Below are positions 10,415 to 19,445 of a DNA stretch of 64,000 nucleotides, piece by piece; position 1 is the first letter of the stretch, and each line of letters opens with the position of its first letter. This stretch comes from Tenacibaculum aquimarinum (lineage in GTDB: Bacteria > Bacteroidota > Bacteroidia > Flavobacteriales > Flavobacteriaceae). The notes below the pieces were generated by a model. The model had not been told where the DNA came from. It made no database searches and was given only the letters and a program-made list of their open reading frames with translations. The translations under genes were made by a program, and so were the position numbers. The DNA is taken from assembly GCF_022478115.1 (NCBI RefSeq), contig NZ_JAKGSC010000005.1, positions 55,281-119,280 of the forward strand. Direction: 5' to 3'.

Positions 10415-11431
10415 ATGAAAAAAATACTTTTACTACTTTTATTTTCAGTCTCAACAATTAATATATACTCACAAGATGGTGCAGAAGGAATTCTTTTTGC
10501 TGCTTCAGAAGATACAAACCGCTTAGCAGAAGGATACGTAAATCCTGTTATGAACGGACTAATTTTTAGCATGAGTAATGGCTGGTATCATACAGCAAAA
10601 GTTCATAAGAAATTTGGATTCGATATTACAATTGGAGTTAGTGGTTCTATAGTTCCTTCAAAAGATGAAATATTTTCATTAACAAACTTAAACTCGGTAA
10701 ATCAACCATCTGGAAATTTAACTTCAGCTACAATTGCTGGCTCAGAAAATGATGGAAGCACAGCTACAGTTACATTTCAAGAAAATGGAATTACTTTTAC
10801 CGGAACTTTTGATATGCCTGGCGGAATAAAAGAAGAGCTACCAATAAATGCTGTTCCTGCTCCGGCAATACAAGCAAGTTTAGGACTTCCATTTCAATCT
10901 GACATTATGGTACGTTACGTTCCTAAAGTTGGAGATAATGACGTAAAAGGGAGTTTATTTGGTGTTGGTTTGAAAAAAGAAATAACAGATTGGTTTGGTC
11001 CTTTAGGAAAAATACCGCTACACATTTCTTTATTAGCTGCTTATTCTACCATGAATGTTGATTACAATATTACAGACGAAGATCCTACTGATGATATTGA
11101 AATTGAAAATGGTAAAGTAGATTTTGATTTAAATTCTTATACAATTCAAGCAATTGCTTCTTTAAATTTTCCTATCATTAACGTTTATGGAGGTGTTGGT
11201 TATAATGGCGGCTCTTCTTCTTTTGTAATGTCTGGAAAATATACTGTTTCATATAACGCTTCTTTAAACCAAAGAACTCTTAACGATCCATTAAATTTAG
11301 ACTTTAACTCTAGCGGAATGAACGCAACCCTTGGAACACGAATAAGTTTAGGGTTTTTCAAAGTATTTGGAAGCTACACATTTCAAGAATACAATTCAGT
11401 AAATGCAGGTATTGCATTTAGTTTCAGGTAG
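10415..11431 (+). CDS. Secreted outer-membrane barrel-like protein, DUF6588 type
   Basis: 338 residues with an N-terminal signal peptide (MKKILLLLLFSVSTINIYSQ, cleavage after YSQ). The mature start DGAEGILFAASEDTNRLAEGYVNP and the segment MSNGWYHTAKVHKKFGFD recall flavobacterial proteins labelled DUF6588. The rest alternates hydrophobic and polar residues and ends in a terminal aromatic strand (NAGIAFSFR), as in outer-membrane beta-barrels. Function unknown. Own transcription unit between terminators. The family name is from memory and the barrel is inferred. Confidence 0.65.
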   Translation: MKKILLLLLFSVSTINIYSQDGAEGILFAASEDTNRLAEGYVNPVMNGLIFSMSNGWYHTAKVHKKFGFDITIGVSGSIVPSKDEIFSLTNLNSVNQPSGNLTSATIAGSENDGSTATVTFQENGITFTGTFDMPGGIKEELPINAVPAPAIQASLGLPFQSDIMVRYVPKVGDNDVKGSLFGVGLKKEITDWFGPLGKIPLHISLLAAYSTMNVDYNITDEDPTDDIEIENGKVDFDLNSYTIQAIASLNFPIINVYGGVGYNGGSSSFVMSGKYTVSYNASLNQRTLNDPLNLDFNSSGMNATLGTRISLGFFKVFGSYTFQEYNSVNAGIAFSFR

Positions 11432-11456
11432 AAATAAAATTACATTATTTTATATT

Positions 11457-11484
11457 AACTCCATTGAAATTTCAATGGAGTTTT
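11457..11484 (+). terminator. Terminator between the DUF6588 gene and mdh
   Basis: ACTCCATTGAAA-TTTCAATGGAGT perfect hairpin followed by T-rich sequence. Confidence 0.8.
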
Positions 11485-11509
11485 ACTTTTATATAACTCC
11501 GTAAATAAC

Positions 11510-11517
11510 TACTTTTG
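11510..11517 (+). promoter_or_regulatory. -7 box of the mdh promoter
   Basis: TACTTTTG matches TAnnTTTG, 38 bp before the mdh ATG. No strong -33 TTTG is seen. Confidence 0.5.
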
Positions 11518-11554
11518 TGTAACTTAAATTAATAACACAATAAAAAAACATAAA

Positions 11555-12481
11555 ATGAAAGTAACAGTTGTAGGTGCAGGAGCAGTAGGCGCAAGTTGTG
11601 CAGAATATATTGCAATAAAAAACTTCGCTTCTGAAGTTGTATTAGTAGATATTAAAGAAGGTTTTGCTGAAGGTAAAGCAATGGATTTAATGCAAACCGC
11701 TTCTTTAAACGGTTTTGACACTAAAATTACAGGAACAACTGGAGATTATAGTAAATCTGCAGGTTCTGATATTTGTGTAATTACTTCTGGTATTGCTCGT
11801 AAACCAGGAATGTCTCGTGATGAGTTATTAGGAATAAACGCAGGTATTGTAAAGATGGTTTCTGCAAGCTTAATTGAACACTCTCCAAACACAATTATTA
11901 TTGTTGTTTCTAATCCAATGGATACAATGACTTATTTAGTTCATAAAACAACTGGATTACCAAAAAATAGAATTATTGGAATGGGTGGAGCATTAGATTC
12001 AGCTCGTTTTAAATATAGATTAGCAGAAGCTTTAGGAGCTCCTATTTCTGATGTAGACGGAATGGTTATTGGTGGACACTCAGATAAAGGAATGGTTCCT
12101 TTAACTAGATTAGCTACTCGCAACTCTGTACCAGTTTCAGAATTTTTATCAGAAGAAAGATTAGACCAAGTTATGCAAGACACTAAAGTTGGTGGAGCAA
12201 CATTAACTGGTTTATTAGGAACTTCTGCTTGGTATGCGCCAGGTGCTGCAGTTTCTGGAATGGTACAAGCTATTGCTTGTGATACTAAAAAGATTTTTCC
12301 TTGTTCTGCTTTATTAGATGGAGAATACGGTTTATCTGGTTTATGTATTGGAGTTCCTGTTGTATTAGGTAAAAACGGAATTGAAAATATTGTTGAAATT
12401 AATTTATCTGACGCTGAAAAAGCGCATTTAAGCTCTTCTGCAGAAGCTGTTAAAAACAACAACGCTGCATTAGAATTATAA
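11555..12481 (+). CDS. mdh: Malate dehydrogenase (LDH-like type)
   Basis: NAD-dependent oxidation of malate to oxaloacetate in the TCA cycle, 308 residues. Rossmann start MKVTVVGAGAVGASCAEYIA with the acidic NAD-ribose residue in VVLVDIKEG. Substrate Arg in ARKPGMSRDELL, VSNPMDTMTYL, and the catalytic His in GGHSDKGMVPLTR. This is the [LDH-like] MDH class common in Bacteroidota. Complete, with its own promoter and terminator. Confidence 0.96.
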   Translation: MKVTVVGAGAVGASCAEYIAIKNFASEVVLVDIKEGFAEGKAMDLMQTASLNGFDTKITGTTGDYSKSAGSDICVITSGIARKPGMSRDELLGINAGIVKMVSASLIEHSPNTIIIVVSNPMDTMTYLVHKTTGLPKNRIIGMGGALDSARFKYRLAEALGAPISDVDGMVIGGHSDKGMVPLTRLATRNSVPVSEFLSEERLDQVMQDTKVGGATLTGLLGTSAWYAPGAAVSGMVQAIACDTKKIFPCSALLDGEYGLSGLCIGVPVVLGKNGIENIVEINLSDAEKAHLSSSAEAVKNNNAALEL

Positions 12482-12501
12482 TAGTAAACTTATATTCTTT
12501 T

Positions 12502-12534
12502 AAAAAAGCAACTCAAATGAGTTGCTTTTTTTTT
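12502..12534 (+). terminator. Terminator after mdh
   Basis: AAGCAACTCAAATGAGTTGCTT hairpin with flanking A and T runs, 20 bp after the mdh stop. Confidence 0.88.
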
Positions 12535-12576
12535 ATGGTTTTACTTCACTTGACTTTCTCATAAAAAAATACGAAC

Positions 12577-12632
12577 TTCGCTAACTCCTGATATATCGAA
12601 TTAAAACTCGGCATATCATTTAAGTTACCTGC
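12577..12632. repeat. attC-like palindromic site, upstream end of VOC cassette
   Basis: Begins TTCGCTAAC (12577-12585) and ends GTTACCTGC (12624-12632). Inside, TAACT pairs with AGTTA and TGATAT (12589-12594) pairs with ATATCA (12613-12618), so the site folds into an imperfect hairpin. The reverse complement begins GCAGGTAAC and ends GTTAGCGAA, the same ends as the downstream site at 13091-13225. This resembles recombination sites around integron cassettes, but no integrase lies in the window. Confidence 0.55.
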
Positions 12633-12670
12633 AAGCTGAACAACCGAACAAAAAGAAAAAAATAGAAAAT

Positions 12671-13084
12671 ATGAGTATATTTCACTTCGCTTTTAAAGTA
12701 AAAGACATCGAGTCAACACGAAAATTTTATGTAGAAATTTTAGGATGTAAAGAAGGAAGGTCAACTGAATCTTGGATTGATTTTGATTTTTTTGATAATC
12801 AACTATCTGCTCACGTTAGTAATAAATTTCCTGAATTGGATTATTGTGGAAAAGTAGATGGAGTAAGTGTTCCAATTCCTCATTTTGGGTGTTTATTGGA
12901 CAAAAGCGAGTTCGAAAGAATTGAAAAGAAACTGAAATCGGAGAAAATTGACTTTGTAGTTAAACCACAAAAGAGATACGAAGGAAAAGTTGGAGAACAG
13001 ATGACAATGTTTGTATTTGATTATAGTGGAAACCCAATAGAATTTAAATCATTTTCAAACAATAATGAGGTTTTTGCCGAATAA
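12671..13084 (+). CDS. VOC (glyoxalase/bleomycin-resistance fold) protein
   Basis: 137 residues with two beta-alpha-beta-beta-beta halves: FHFAFKVKDIESTRKFYVEILGC at the start and FVFDYSGNPIEFKSF at the end. Possible metal ligands are His5, His48 or His71, and Glu124. The substrate cannot be read from the sequence; VOC enzymes include lyases, dioxygenases and drug-binding proteins. The gene is alone, flanked on both sides by palindromic sites with shared ends, and unrelated to the central-metabolism genes around it. Arrival as a mobile cassette is likely. Confidence 0.85.
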   Translation: MSIFHFAFKVKDIESTRKFYVEILGCKEGRSTESWIDFDFFDNQLSAHVSNKFPELDYCGKVDGVSVPIPHFGCLLDKSEFERIEKKLKSEKIDFVVKPQKRYEGKVGEQMTMFVFDYSGNPIEFKSFSNNNEVFAE

Positions 13085-13090
13085 AAGCCA

Positions 13091-13225
13091 GCAGGTAACA
13101 ACGTATATAATTTATTGCTAGTTCTAGCCTACTTACGAAAATCCTCGCGGATTTTCTATTTGGTTTGTATTTGCTAAATTACGTGCAAAACCACGCAACA
13201 AACCATATACAAACACGTTAGCGAA
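13091..13225. repeat. attC-like palindromic site, downstream end of VOC cassette
   Basis: Starts GCAGGTAAC (13091-13099) 6 bp after the VOC stop and ends GTTAGCGAA (13217-13225). Contains nested inverted repeats: TAAC/GTTA at the ends, GTATAT/ATATAC next to them, TGGTTTGT (13161-13168) with ACAAACCA (13198-13205), and a perfect 8-bp stem GAAAATCC-TCGC-GGATTTTC (13137-13156). The end sequences are the inverse of the site at 12577-12632. Confidence 0.6.
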
Positions 13226-13230
13226 ACCAT

Positions 13231-13266
13231 AAAAAAACTCCAATTCTTAAAATTGGAGTTTTTTTT
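13231..13266. terminator. Bidirectional terminator between the VOC cassette and fhs
   Basis: AAAACTCCAATTcttaaAATTGGAGTTTT with A and T runs on either side, tail-to-tail between a plus and a minus gene. Confidence 0.85.
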
Positions 13267-13283
13267 AATATTTTTCTATAAAA

Positions 13284-14960
13284 CTAAGACAACCCAGAAA
13301 TTACACCATTATTATCTATTGTCATTCCTTCGGAAGCTGGTTTTGACGGCAAACCTGGCATTCGCATCATTTTACCTAAAATAGGAATTATAAATTGTGC
13401 ACCAGCAGCAATCTCTATTTCACGAACGGTAACTACAAAGTTTTCTGGTCTTCCAATCAGTTTAGCATTATCAGAAAATGATTTCTGTGTTTTTGCCATA
13501 CAAATTGCAAAATCGTTAAAACCTAACCTATCAATTCTACGTAAATTTAACTTTGCTTTATTATCGTATTCTACAGAAGTTGCTCCATAAATTTCTTTAG
13601 CTATAGTTTCAATCTTATCTTTTACAGGAGACTTCCAATTGTATAACGGCTTAAACTCTGTCGCTTTATTTTCCACAACATCAACTACAGCAGTTGCTAA
13701 ATCCTTAGTTCCTTCTCCCCCATTTGCCCAACCTTTAGATAAAACTGCTTGTACACCTAAACTTGCACATTTCTCTATCACAAAATTCACTTCTTCATCA
13801 GAATCTGATACAAAAGAATTGATTGCAACCACAGGTTCAATATTAAATTTTCTGATGTTTTCTATATGTTTTTCTAAGTTTGAAAATCCCGTTTTTACTT
13901 TTTCTAAATCTGGCGTATTATACGCTTCTTTTTGTGCGCCTCCATGATGACGTAATGCTCTAATTGTTGCCACTAAAACTACACACTTAGGGTTTAAACC
14001 TCCAAAAGCAGATTTTATATTCAAGAACTTCTCCGCTCCTAAATCTGCTCCAAAACCAGCTTCTGTAACTACATAATTGGATAATGAAAGTCCCATTTTG
14101 GTAGCAATTAAAGTATTTGTTCCTTGTGCAATATTTGCAAAAGGTCCACCGTGAATAATTGCAGGATTTTCTTCTAATGTTTGTACTAAATTTGGCTTTA
14201 TGGCATCTTTTAACAGAATTGCCATGGCGTTTTCGGCTTTTAAATCGCGTGCAAAAACAGGTTTTTTATCAAAAGTAAATCCTATAAAAATATCTCCTAA
14301 ACGTTTTTTAAGGTTTTCGAAATCGGTTGTCATGCAAAGAATTGCCATTACCTCTGAAGCTGGCGTAATATTGAATCCGTCTTGTCTTGGAATTCCGTTT
14401 GCTGTTCCCCCTAAACCAATTGTAATATCTCGCAACGCTCTATCATTCATGTCGATAACGCGTTTCCATAAAATAGTTCTTGGATCTATATTTAAGTTAT
14501 TTTCTTTGCTTTGTAAATTGTTATCAATTAAGGCAGACAATAAGTTATTGGCTTTTTCAATAGCGTTAAAATCTCCCGTAAAATGAAGATTTATGTCTTC
14601 CATTGGTACAACTTGCGAGAATCCGCCACCAGCTGCACCTCCTTTTATTCCAAAAACGGGCCCTAAAGATGGTTCTCTTAAAACTACGGTTGCTTGTTTT
14701 CCTATTTTATTTAAACCTTCGGTTAAACCAATTGAAACTGTGGTTTTTCCTTCGCCTGCTGGCGTTGGTGTTAATGCGGTTACTAAAACAAGATTGTTGT
14801 TTTTTATTTTTTCTTCATCTATTAAATGTAAAGGTAATTTAGCTTTGTATTTTCCGTACATTTCTAAATCGTCTTCTTTAATAGAAAGCTTTTTTGCAAT
14901 ATCTTTTATGTGTAATAAATGCTTTTCTTGTGCAATTTCTATATCCGATTTAAAACTCAT
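13284..14960 (-). CDS. fhs: Formate-tetrahydrofolate ligase
   Basis: ATP-dependent formation of 10-formyl-tetrahydrofolate from formate and THF, supplying one-carbon units. 558 residues, full length. Signatures: TPTPAGEGKTTVSIGL (nucleotide-binding loop), KGGAAGGGFSQVVPMEDINLHFTGD, NIAQGTNT, VTEAGFGADLGAEKF, and the C-terminal MMRMPGLPSKPASEGM. Transcribed alone, opposite to its neighbours. Its upstream flank carries a degenerate copy of the dispersed repeat (15002-15087). Confidence 0.96.
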   Translation of the reverse strand: MSFKSDIEIAQEKHLLHIKDIAKKLSIKEDDLEMYGKYKAKLPLHLIDEEKIKNNNLVLVTALTPTPAGEGKTTVSIGLTEGLNKIGKQATVVLREPSLGPVFGIKGGAAGGGFSQVVPMEDINLHFTGDFNAIEKANNLLSALIDNNLQSKENNLNIDPRTILWKRVIDMNDRALRDITIGLGGTANGIPRQDGFNITPASEVMAILCMTTDFENLKKRLGDIFIGFTFDKKPVFARDLKAENAMAILLKDAIKPNLVQTLEENPAIIHGGPFANIAQGTNTLIATKMGLSLSNYVVTEAGFGADLGAEKFLNIKSAFGGLNPKCVVLVATIRALRHHGGAQKEAYNTPDLEKVKTGFSNLEKHIENIRKFNIEPVVAINSFVSDSDEEVNFVIEKCASLGVQAVLSKGWANGGEGTKDLATAVVDVVENKATEFKPLYNWKSPVKDKIETIAKEIYGATSVEYDNKAKLNLRRIDRLGFNDFAICMAKTQKSFSDNAKLIGRPENFVVTVREIEIAAGAQFIIPILGKMMRMPGLPSKPASEGMTIDNNGVISGLS

Positions 14961-15001
14961 TCTTATCTTTTTAGTTGTTTATGTTCAATTTTGGTTTTGC
15001 G

Positions 15002-15087
15002 TTAGGGATTGAATGGCGTGTTTGAGCTCTTTTATGAGGCACGAATAAAAAGCGAGTAATGAAAGCCCGCTCGAACGCCCAAATAGC
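15002..15087 (+). repeat. Dispersed intergenic repeat R1, copy A (degenerate)
   Basis: Starts TTAGGGATTGAATGGCG and contains GTTTGAGCTCTTTT and AAAAAGCGAGTAATGAAAGC as in copies B and D. The 3' end has decayed (ends AAATAGC). Confidence 0.6.
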
Positions 15088-15182
15088 AATATTTCAATAC
15101 AATAAAAACCAAGTAAATATACTGTTTTTTGTAAGTAAAAAAATTAACTTTTTAAAACACTTGCAATTGTATTAAAAAAGAA

Positions 15183-15213
15183 TTGGGTAAGAGTATTTGA
15201 AATACTATATTTG
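15183..15213 (+). promoter_or_regulatory. secDF promoter
   Basis: TTG (15183-15185), 20 bp, TATATTTG (15206-15213). The start site near 15219 places the ATG at 15250 within a roughly 30-nt leader and rules out the TTG codon at 15211 as a start. Confidence 0.7.
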
Positions 15214-15249
15214 CACGTTTTTACACAAAAGTCGAACAAAATTATAAAG

Positions 15250-18219
15250 ATGCAAAACAAAGGACTTATTAAAGTATTCGCTATCCTTTTTGGATTAGTT
15301 AGTTTATACCAATTATCATTTTCGTTTTTTACAAACAATGTAGAGAACAGTGCAAAAGCCTATTCTCAGGAAATGGCTGTTGAAAAAACAGGTAGAGAAC
15401 TTGCTACGCTAGAGAAAAAATATTTAGATAGTGTTGCTAACAAAGATATTATTGCTGGGTATACCTACAATGATATTAAAGACAAGGAAATGAACCTTGG
15501 GTTAGATTTAAAAGGTGGTATTAATGCCATTTTACAAGTATCTGTAAAAGATATCTTAATTGGTTTATCTAACGATTCTAAGAGTGTGGTATTTAAAAAA
15601 GCGTTAGCAAATGCTGATGAAGCTCAAAAAGATAGTCAAGATAACTACTTAGACTTATTTTTTAATGCTTTTGAAACGGAAGCAAACGGTACTATTAAAT
15701 TAAGTGATCCTGGAGTTTTTGGAACTAAAGCTTTACGTGAAAAAATTGACTTTAAAAAGACAAACGCTGAGGTTAAACCTATTTTACAAGAAGAAATTAA
15801 CAGTTCTATTAATACTGCTTTTGAAGTATTACGTAGTAGAATTGATAAATTTGGTGTAGCACAACCAAACATACAACGTATTGGAAACTCTGGAAGAATT
15901 CAAATTGAATTACCAGGAGCTAAAGATATTGATCGTGTAGAAAAATTATTACAAAGTACTGCAGAATTACAATTCTGGGAAGTACATACTAACGCAGAAG
16001 TACAAAACTTTTTCTTTGAAGCGAACGCAAAAGTAAGCGAATTATTAAAAGATACTTCAGTTACAGAACAAGCTAAAGATTCTACAGATACAAATAGTAT
16101 TGATGATCTTTTAGGTGAAAGTGCAGACTCTACAAAGGTTGCTCAACAAGAATCGTTGTTTAAGTATTTACAACCAATGGTTGCTCAAAACCAACAACAA
16201 ATTAGCTCTTTAGTTGCTAATGCAAGTGTATTAGATACTGCTAAGGTTAATACTCTTTTAGCAATGAAAGAAGTTACTGCTTTATTACCTGCAAACTTAA
16301 AGTACACAAAATTCTTATGGGATTATAAATCTAATACAGGAACTGACGGAACTGAATACATTGGTTTATACGCTATTAAAGGTAACAGAAACGATGTTGC
16401 AAATATAGAAGGAGATGTTATTTTAGATGCTGCACAAGTTTACGACCAATTAAGTAAGCCTGAAGTTAGTATGACAATGAACAGTTCTGGTTCTAAGCAA
16501 TGGGCAAAATTAACTGGTGATAATACTGGTAAATTTGTAGCAGTTGTTTTAGATGACTATGTATATACTGCTCCATCTGTTCCTGGTGCAATTACTGGTG
16601 GTAGAACTTCTATCTCTGGTGGAACTATGACAGTTGAAGAAGCTGAAGATATTGCTACGGTTTTAAAAGCTGGTAAATTACCTGCTGCTGCAAGAATTAT
16701 TCAATCGGAAGTTGTTGGACCATCTTTAGGTAAAGAATCTATTAGTGCAAGTACTTGGTCTTTTGGCTTAGCAATTTTATTAGTATTAGTATGGATGTTC
16801 TTATACTATGGTAAAGCTGGTTTATATGCAGACATTGCATTATTAGTAAATATCTTATTTATTTTTGGAGTTTTAGCTTCATTTAATGCTGTGTTAACAT
16901 TACCTGGTATTGCTGGTATTATCTTAACAATTGGTATGTCTGTAGATGCAAACGTAATTATATTTGAAAGAATTAAGGAAGCACTTTACGGAGGAAAAGG
17001 TTTAAAACAATCTGTAGAAGAAGGATTTAGTTTTAAAGGAGCTTTATCTGCAATTATTGATGCAAATATTACTACTTTCTTAACAGGAGTTATTTTATAC
17101 GTATTTGGAACTGGACCAATTAAAGGTTTTGCATTAACATTAATGGTTGGTATTTTAACATCATTATTTACAGCAGTATTTATTACTCGTTTGTTTATTG
17201 ATGGTGCTGTTGCAAGAGGAAGTAACTTAACATTTAACACTTCAATTTCTAAAGGATGGTTCCAAAACATTAACATAAGCTTCTTAAAAAAACGTAAGAT
17301 TGCTTACTTTATTTCTGGTGCTATTATTTTAGCTGGTTTAGTTTCTATTGGAACTTTAGGATTAAAACAGGGAGTTGATTTTAAAGGAGGACGTTCTTAT
17401 GTTGTTCGTTTTGATCAAACAATGAACCCAACAGAAGTTGCAAATACATTAAAAGACGCATTTGGTACTGCTCCCGAAGTAAAAACTTATGGAAACGATC
17501 ATCAATTAAAAATAACAACGGTTTATAAAATTGATGAAGAAGGTAAAAATGTTGACAACGATGTTCAAAATGCATTATTTACTGGATTAAAATCTTATTT
17601 AGGAGACACTACTTACGAAGCCTTTAAACCTGGTTTTGAAAAAGCAGGAAGTGGAGTAATGAGCTATATGAAAGTAGAACCAACTATTGCAGATGATATT
17701 AAAAAATCTGCTTTATGGGCTGTAATTGGTTCATTAATAGTTGTATTCTTATACATCTTATTACGTTTTAGAAAAATGTCTTATTCTATTGGTGCTGTTG
17801 GAGCTGTATTCCACGATGTATTAATTGTATTAGGAGTATTCTCAATATTCTATAAAATAATGCCATTTGATATGGAAATCGGGCAATCATTTATTGCAGC
17901 TATATTAACTGTAGTTGGATATTCATTAAATGATACCGTGGTTATCTTTGATAGAATTAGAGATTTTGTTGGTGGTAAGAAAACAGTTGCTGAAGGAGAT
18001 GTAGACAAAGCATTAAGTTCTACTTTAGGAAGAACAATAAATACATCTTTAACAACATTATTAGTAATGTTAGCAATCTTCTTCTTTGGAGGAGATTCTA
18101 TTAGAGGATTTATGTTTGCCTTAATTGTAGGTGTTGTTGTAGGTACATATTCATCTTTATTTGTGGCTACTCCATTAATGTACGATACTTCTAAAAAAGA
18201 AGAAAACAAAAAGAACTAA
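15250..18219 (+). CDS. secDF: Fused protein translocase SecD/SecF
   Basis: Bifunctional SecDF of 989 residues that uses the proton-motive force to pull proteins released from SecYEG; inner membrane with large periplasmic domains. N-terminal membrane helix (KVFAILFGLVSLYQLSFSFF), then the SecD signature LGLDLKGGINAILQV, the periplasmic P1 domain and SecD helices (GIAGIILTIGMSVDANVIIFERIKE). The SecF half begins near KGWFQNINISFLKKRKIAYFI, with LKQGVDFKGGRSYVV and VGYSLNDTVVIFDRIRD. The frame extends upstream to a TTG inside the promoter, so I chose the ATG. The fusion is usual in Bacteroidota. Confidence 0.95.
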   Translation: MQNKGLIKVFAILFGLVSLYQLSFSFFTNNVENSAKAYSQEMAVEKTGRELATLEKKYLDSVANKDIIAGYTYNDIKDKEMNLGLDLKGGINAILQVSVKDILIGLSNDSKSVVFKKALANADEAQKDSQDNYLDLFFNAFETEANGTIKLSDPGVFGTKALREKIDFKKTNAEVKPILQEEINSSINTAFEVLRSRIDKFGVAQPNIQRIGNSGRIQIELPGAKDIDRVEKLLQSTAELQFWEVHTNAEVQNFFFEANAKVSELLKDTSVTEQAKDSTDTNSIDDLLGESADSTKVAQQESLFKYLQPMVAQNQQQISSLVANASVLDTAKVNTLLAMKEVTALLPANLKYTKFLWDYKSNTGTDGTEYIGLYAIKGNRNDVANIEGDVILDAAQVYDQLSKPEVSMTMNSSGSKQWAKLTGDNTGKFVAVVLDDYVYTAPSVPGAITGGRTSISGGTMTVEEAEDIATVLKAGKLPAAARIIQSEVVGPSLGKESISASTWSFGLAILLVLVWMFLYYGKAGLYADIALLVNILFIFGVLASFNAVLTLPGIAGIILTIGMSVDANVIIFERIKEALYGGKGLKQSVEEGFSFKGALSAIIDANITTFLTGVILYVFGTGPIKGFALTLMVGILTSLFTAVFITRLFIDGAVARGSNLTFNTSISKGWFQNINISFLKKRKIAYFISGAIILAGLVSIGTLGLKQGVDFKGGRSYVVRFDQTMNPTEVANTLKDAFGTAPEVKTYGNDHQLKITTVYKIDEEGKNVDNDVQNALFTGLKSYLGDTTYEAFKPGFEKAGSGVMSYMKVEPTIADDIKKSALWAVIGSLIVVFLYILLRFRKMSYSIGAVGAVFHDVLIVLGVFSIFYKIMPFDMEIGQSFIAAILTVVGYSLNDTVVIFDRIRDFVGGKKTVAEGDVDKALSSTLGRTINTSLTTLLVMLAIFFFGGDSIRGFMFALIVGVVVGTYSSLFVATPLMYDTSKKEENKKN

Positions 18220-18240
18220 AACTCTTTTCACAAAATATTC

Positions 18241-18276
18241 AAAAACCGTTTTAAGTTATCGCTAAAAACGGTTTTT
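18241..18276 (+). terminator. Terminator after secDF
   Basis: AAAAACCGTTTT ... AAAACGGTTTTT hairpin. The T tract doubles as the -33 element of the next promoter. Confidence 0.75.
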
Positions 18277-18303
18277 GTATTTAATATCAAGCAACTATCT
18301 TTG
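18272..18303 (+). promoter_or_regulatory. Promoter of the HPRT-Adk gene
   Basis: TTTTTG (18272-18277), 18 bp, TATCTTTG (18296-18303). The start site falls at about 18308-18311 and the ATG is at 18311, so the mRNA is probably leaderless or almost so. Confidence 0.7.
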
Positions 18304-18310
18304 CAACCTG

Positions 18311-19429
18311 ATGAAAATAACAAGAATTCACGATTTATATTTTAAAGAGTTTATCCCTTCGGATGAAATTACTAGCATTGTTAAAAATTTAGCAAGACAA
18401 GTAGAAAGCGATATAGACAAAAATGAAGTGCCAATATTTGTTGGTATTTTAAACGGATGCTTTGTATTTGCCGCAGATTTTATTAGAGAATATAATGGTA
18501 ATTGCGAAGTTTCATTTGTAAAACTGGCATCTTACAATGGTACATCTTCAACCGAAAATGTAAAAAAACTAGTAGGTATAAATGAAGATTTAACTGGAAG
18601 AACAGTTATAATTCTTGAAGATATAATTGATACAGGAACAACATTACAGGAGATTTATACAATTTTTAGAAGCCACAATGTAAAAGAACTTAAAATTGTA
18701 ACATTATTCTTTAAGCCAGATGTTTACAAAAAAGAGTTGCCAATAAATTATATTGGTAAAAACATAGACGACAAATTTATTGTTGGCTACGGATTAGACT
18801 ACAACGAATTAGGTAGAAATCTACCTTCAATATACCAACTAACAACACAACCTAAAATGAAAAACATCGTATTATTTGGCCCTCCAGGAGCAGGAAAGGG
18901 AACACAAGCAACAGTTTTAAAAGACACGTATAACTTAATTCACATTTCTACTGGAGATGTATTTCGTTATAATATAAAAAATCAAACTGAGCTTGGTTTA
19001 TTAGCCAAAAAATATATGGATGAAGGAGATTTAGTTCCAGATGAAGTTACCATAAACATGTTAAAAGCTGAAGTTGAAAAAAATGCTAATGCTAACGGAT
19101 TTATTTTTGACGGATTTCCAAGAACTGAAGATCAAGCAGTAGCTTTAGATGCTTTTTTAGCTGAAAAAGGAGAACGTATTAACGGTATGGTTGCTTTAGA
19201 AGTTCCTGAAGATTTATTAGTAGAGCGTTTATTAGAACGTGGTAAAACTAGTGGAAGAACAGATGATACTGACGAATCTAAAATTAGAAATCGTTTTAAC
19301 GAATACAATACAAAAACAGCCATCTTAAAAGATTTTTACGAGGCACAAGGAAATTACTTTGGTATAAATGGTGTAGGTTCTATTGAAGAAATTACAGCAC
19401 GTTTATCTGAAGTTTTTGATACATTATAA
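18311..19429 (+). CDS. hpt-adk: Hypoxanthine phosphoribosyltransferase-adenylate kinase fusion
   Basis: 372 residues holding two purine enzymes. About 1-180 is a phosphoribosyltransferase that salvages hypoxanthine/guanine with PRPP: FVGILNGCFVFAADF, PRPP loop TVIILEDIIDTGTTLQEI, and VGYGLDYNELGRNLPSIYQL. About 183-372 is adenylate kinase (2 ADP to ATP + AMP): P-loop LFGPPGAGKGTQA, HISTGDVFR, FDGFPRTEDQA, and a short LID without zinc cysteines (RGKTSGRTDD). The junction is QPKMKNIVLFG, so the Adk Met is still present internally. The two parts are joined in frame without a stop. A longer start at 18275 lies inside the promoter and is rejected. Confidence 0.93.
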   Translation: MKITRIHDLYFKEFIPSDEITSIVKNLARQVESDIDKNEVPIFVGILNGCFVFAADFIREYNGNCEVSFVKLASYNGTSSTENVKKLVGINEDLTGRTVIILEDIIDTGTTLQEIYTIFRSHNVKELKIVTLFFKPDVYKKELPINYIGKNIDDKFIVGYGLDYNELGRNLPSIYQLTTQPKMKNIVLFGPPGAGKGTQATVLKDTYNLIHISTGDVFRYNIKNQTELGLLAKKYMDEGDLVPDEVTINMLKAEVEKNANANGFIFDGFPRTEDQAVALDAFLAEKGERINGMVALEVPEDLLVERLLERGKTSGRTDDTDESKIRNRFNEYNTKTAILKDFYEAQGNYFGINGVGSIEEITARLSEVFDTL

Positions 19430-19445
19430 ATTATATAGTTGATTA

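Noticed and set aside
12671..13084. Insertion sequence around the VOC gene
   Set aside because: No transposase frame and no terminal repeats of IS type; the flanking sites look like recombination sites instead.
15211..15249. TTG start for secDF
   Set aside because: The codon overlaps the -7 box TATATTTG, so it cannot be on the transcript.
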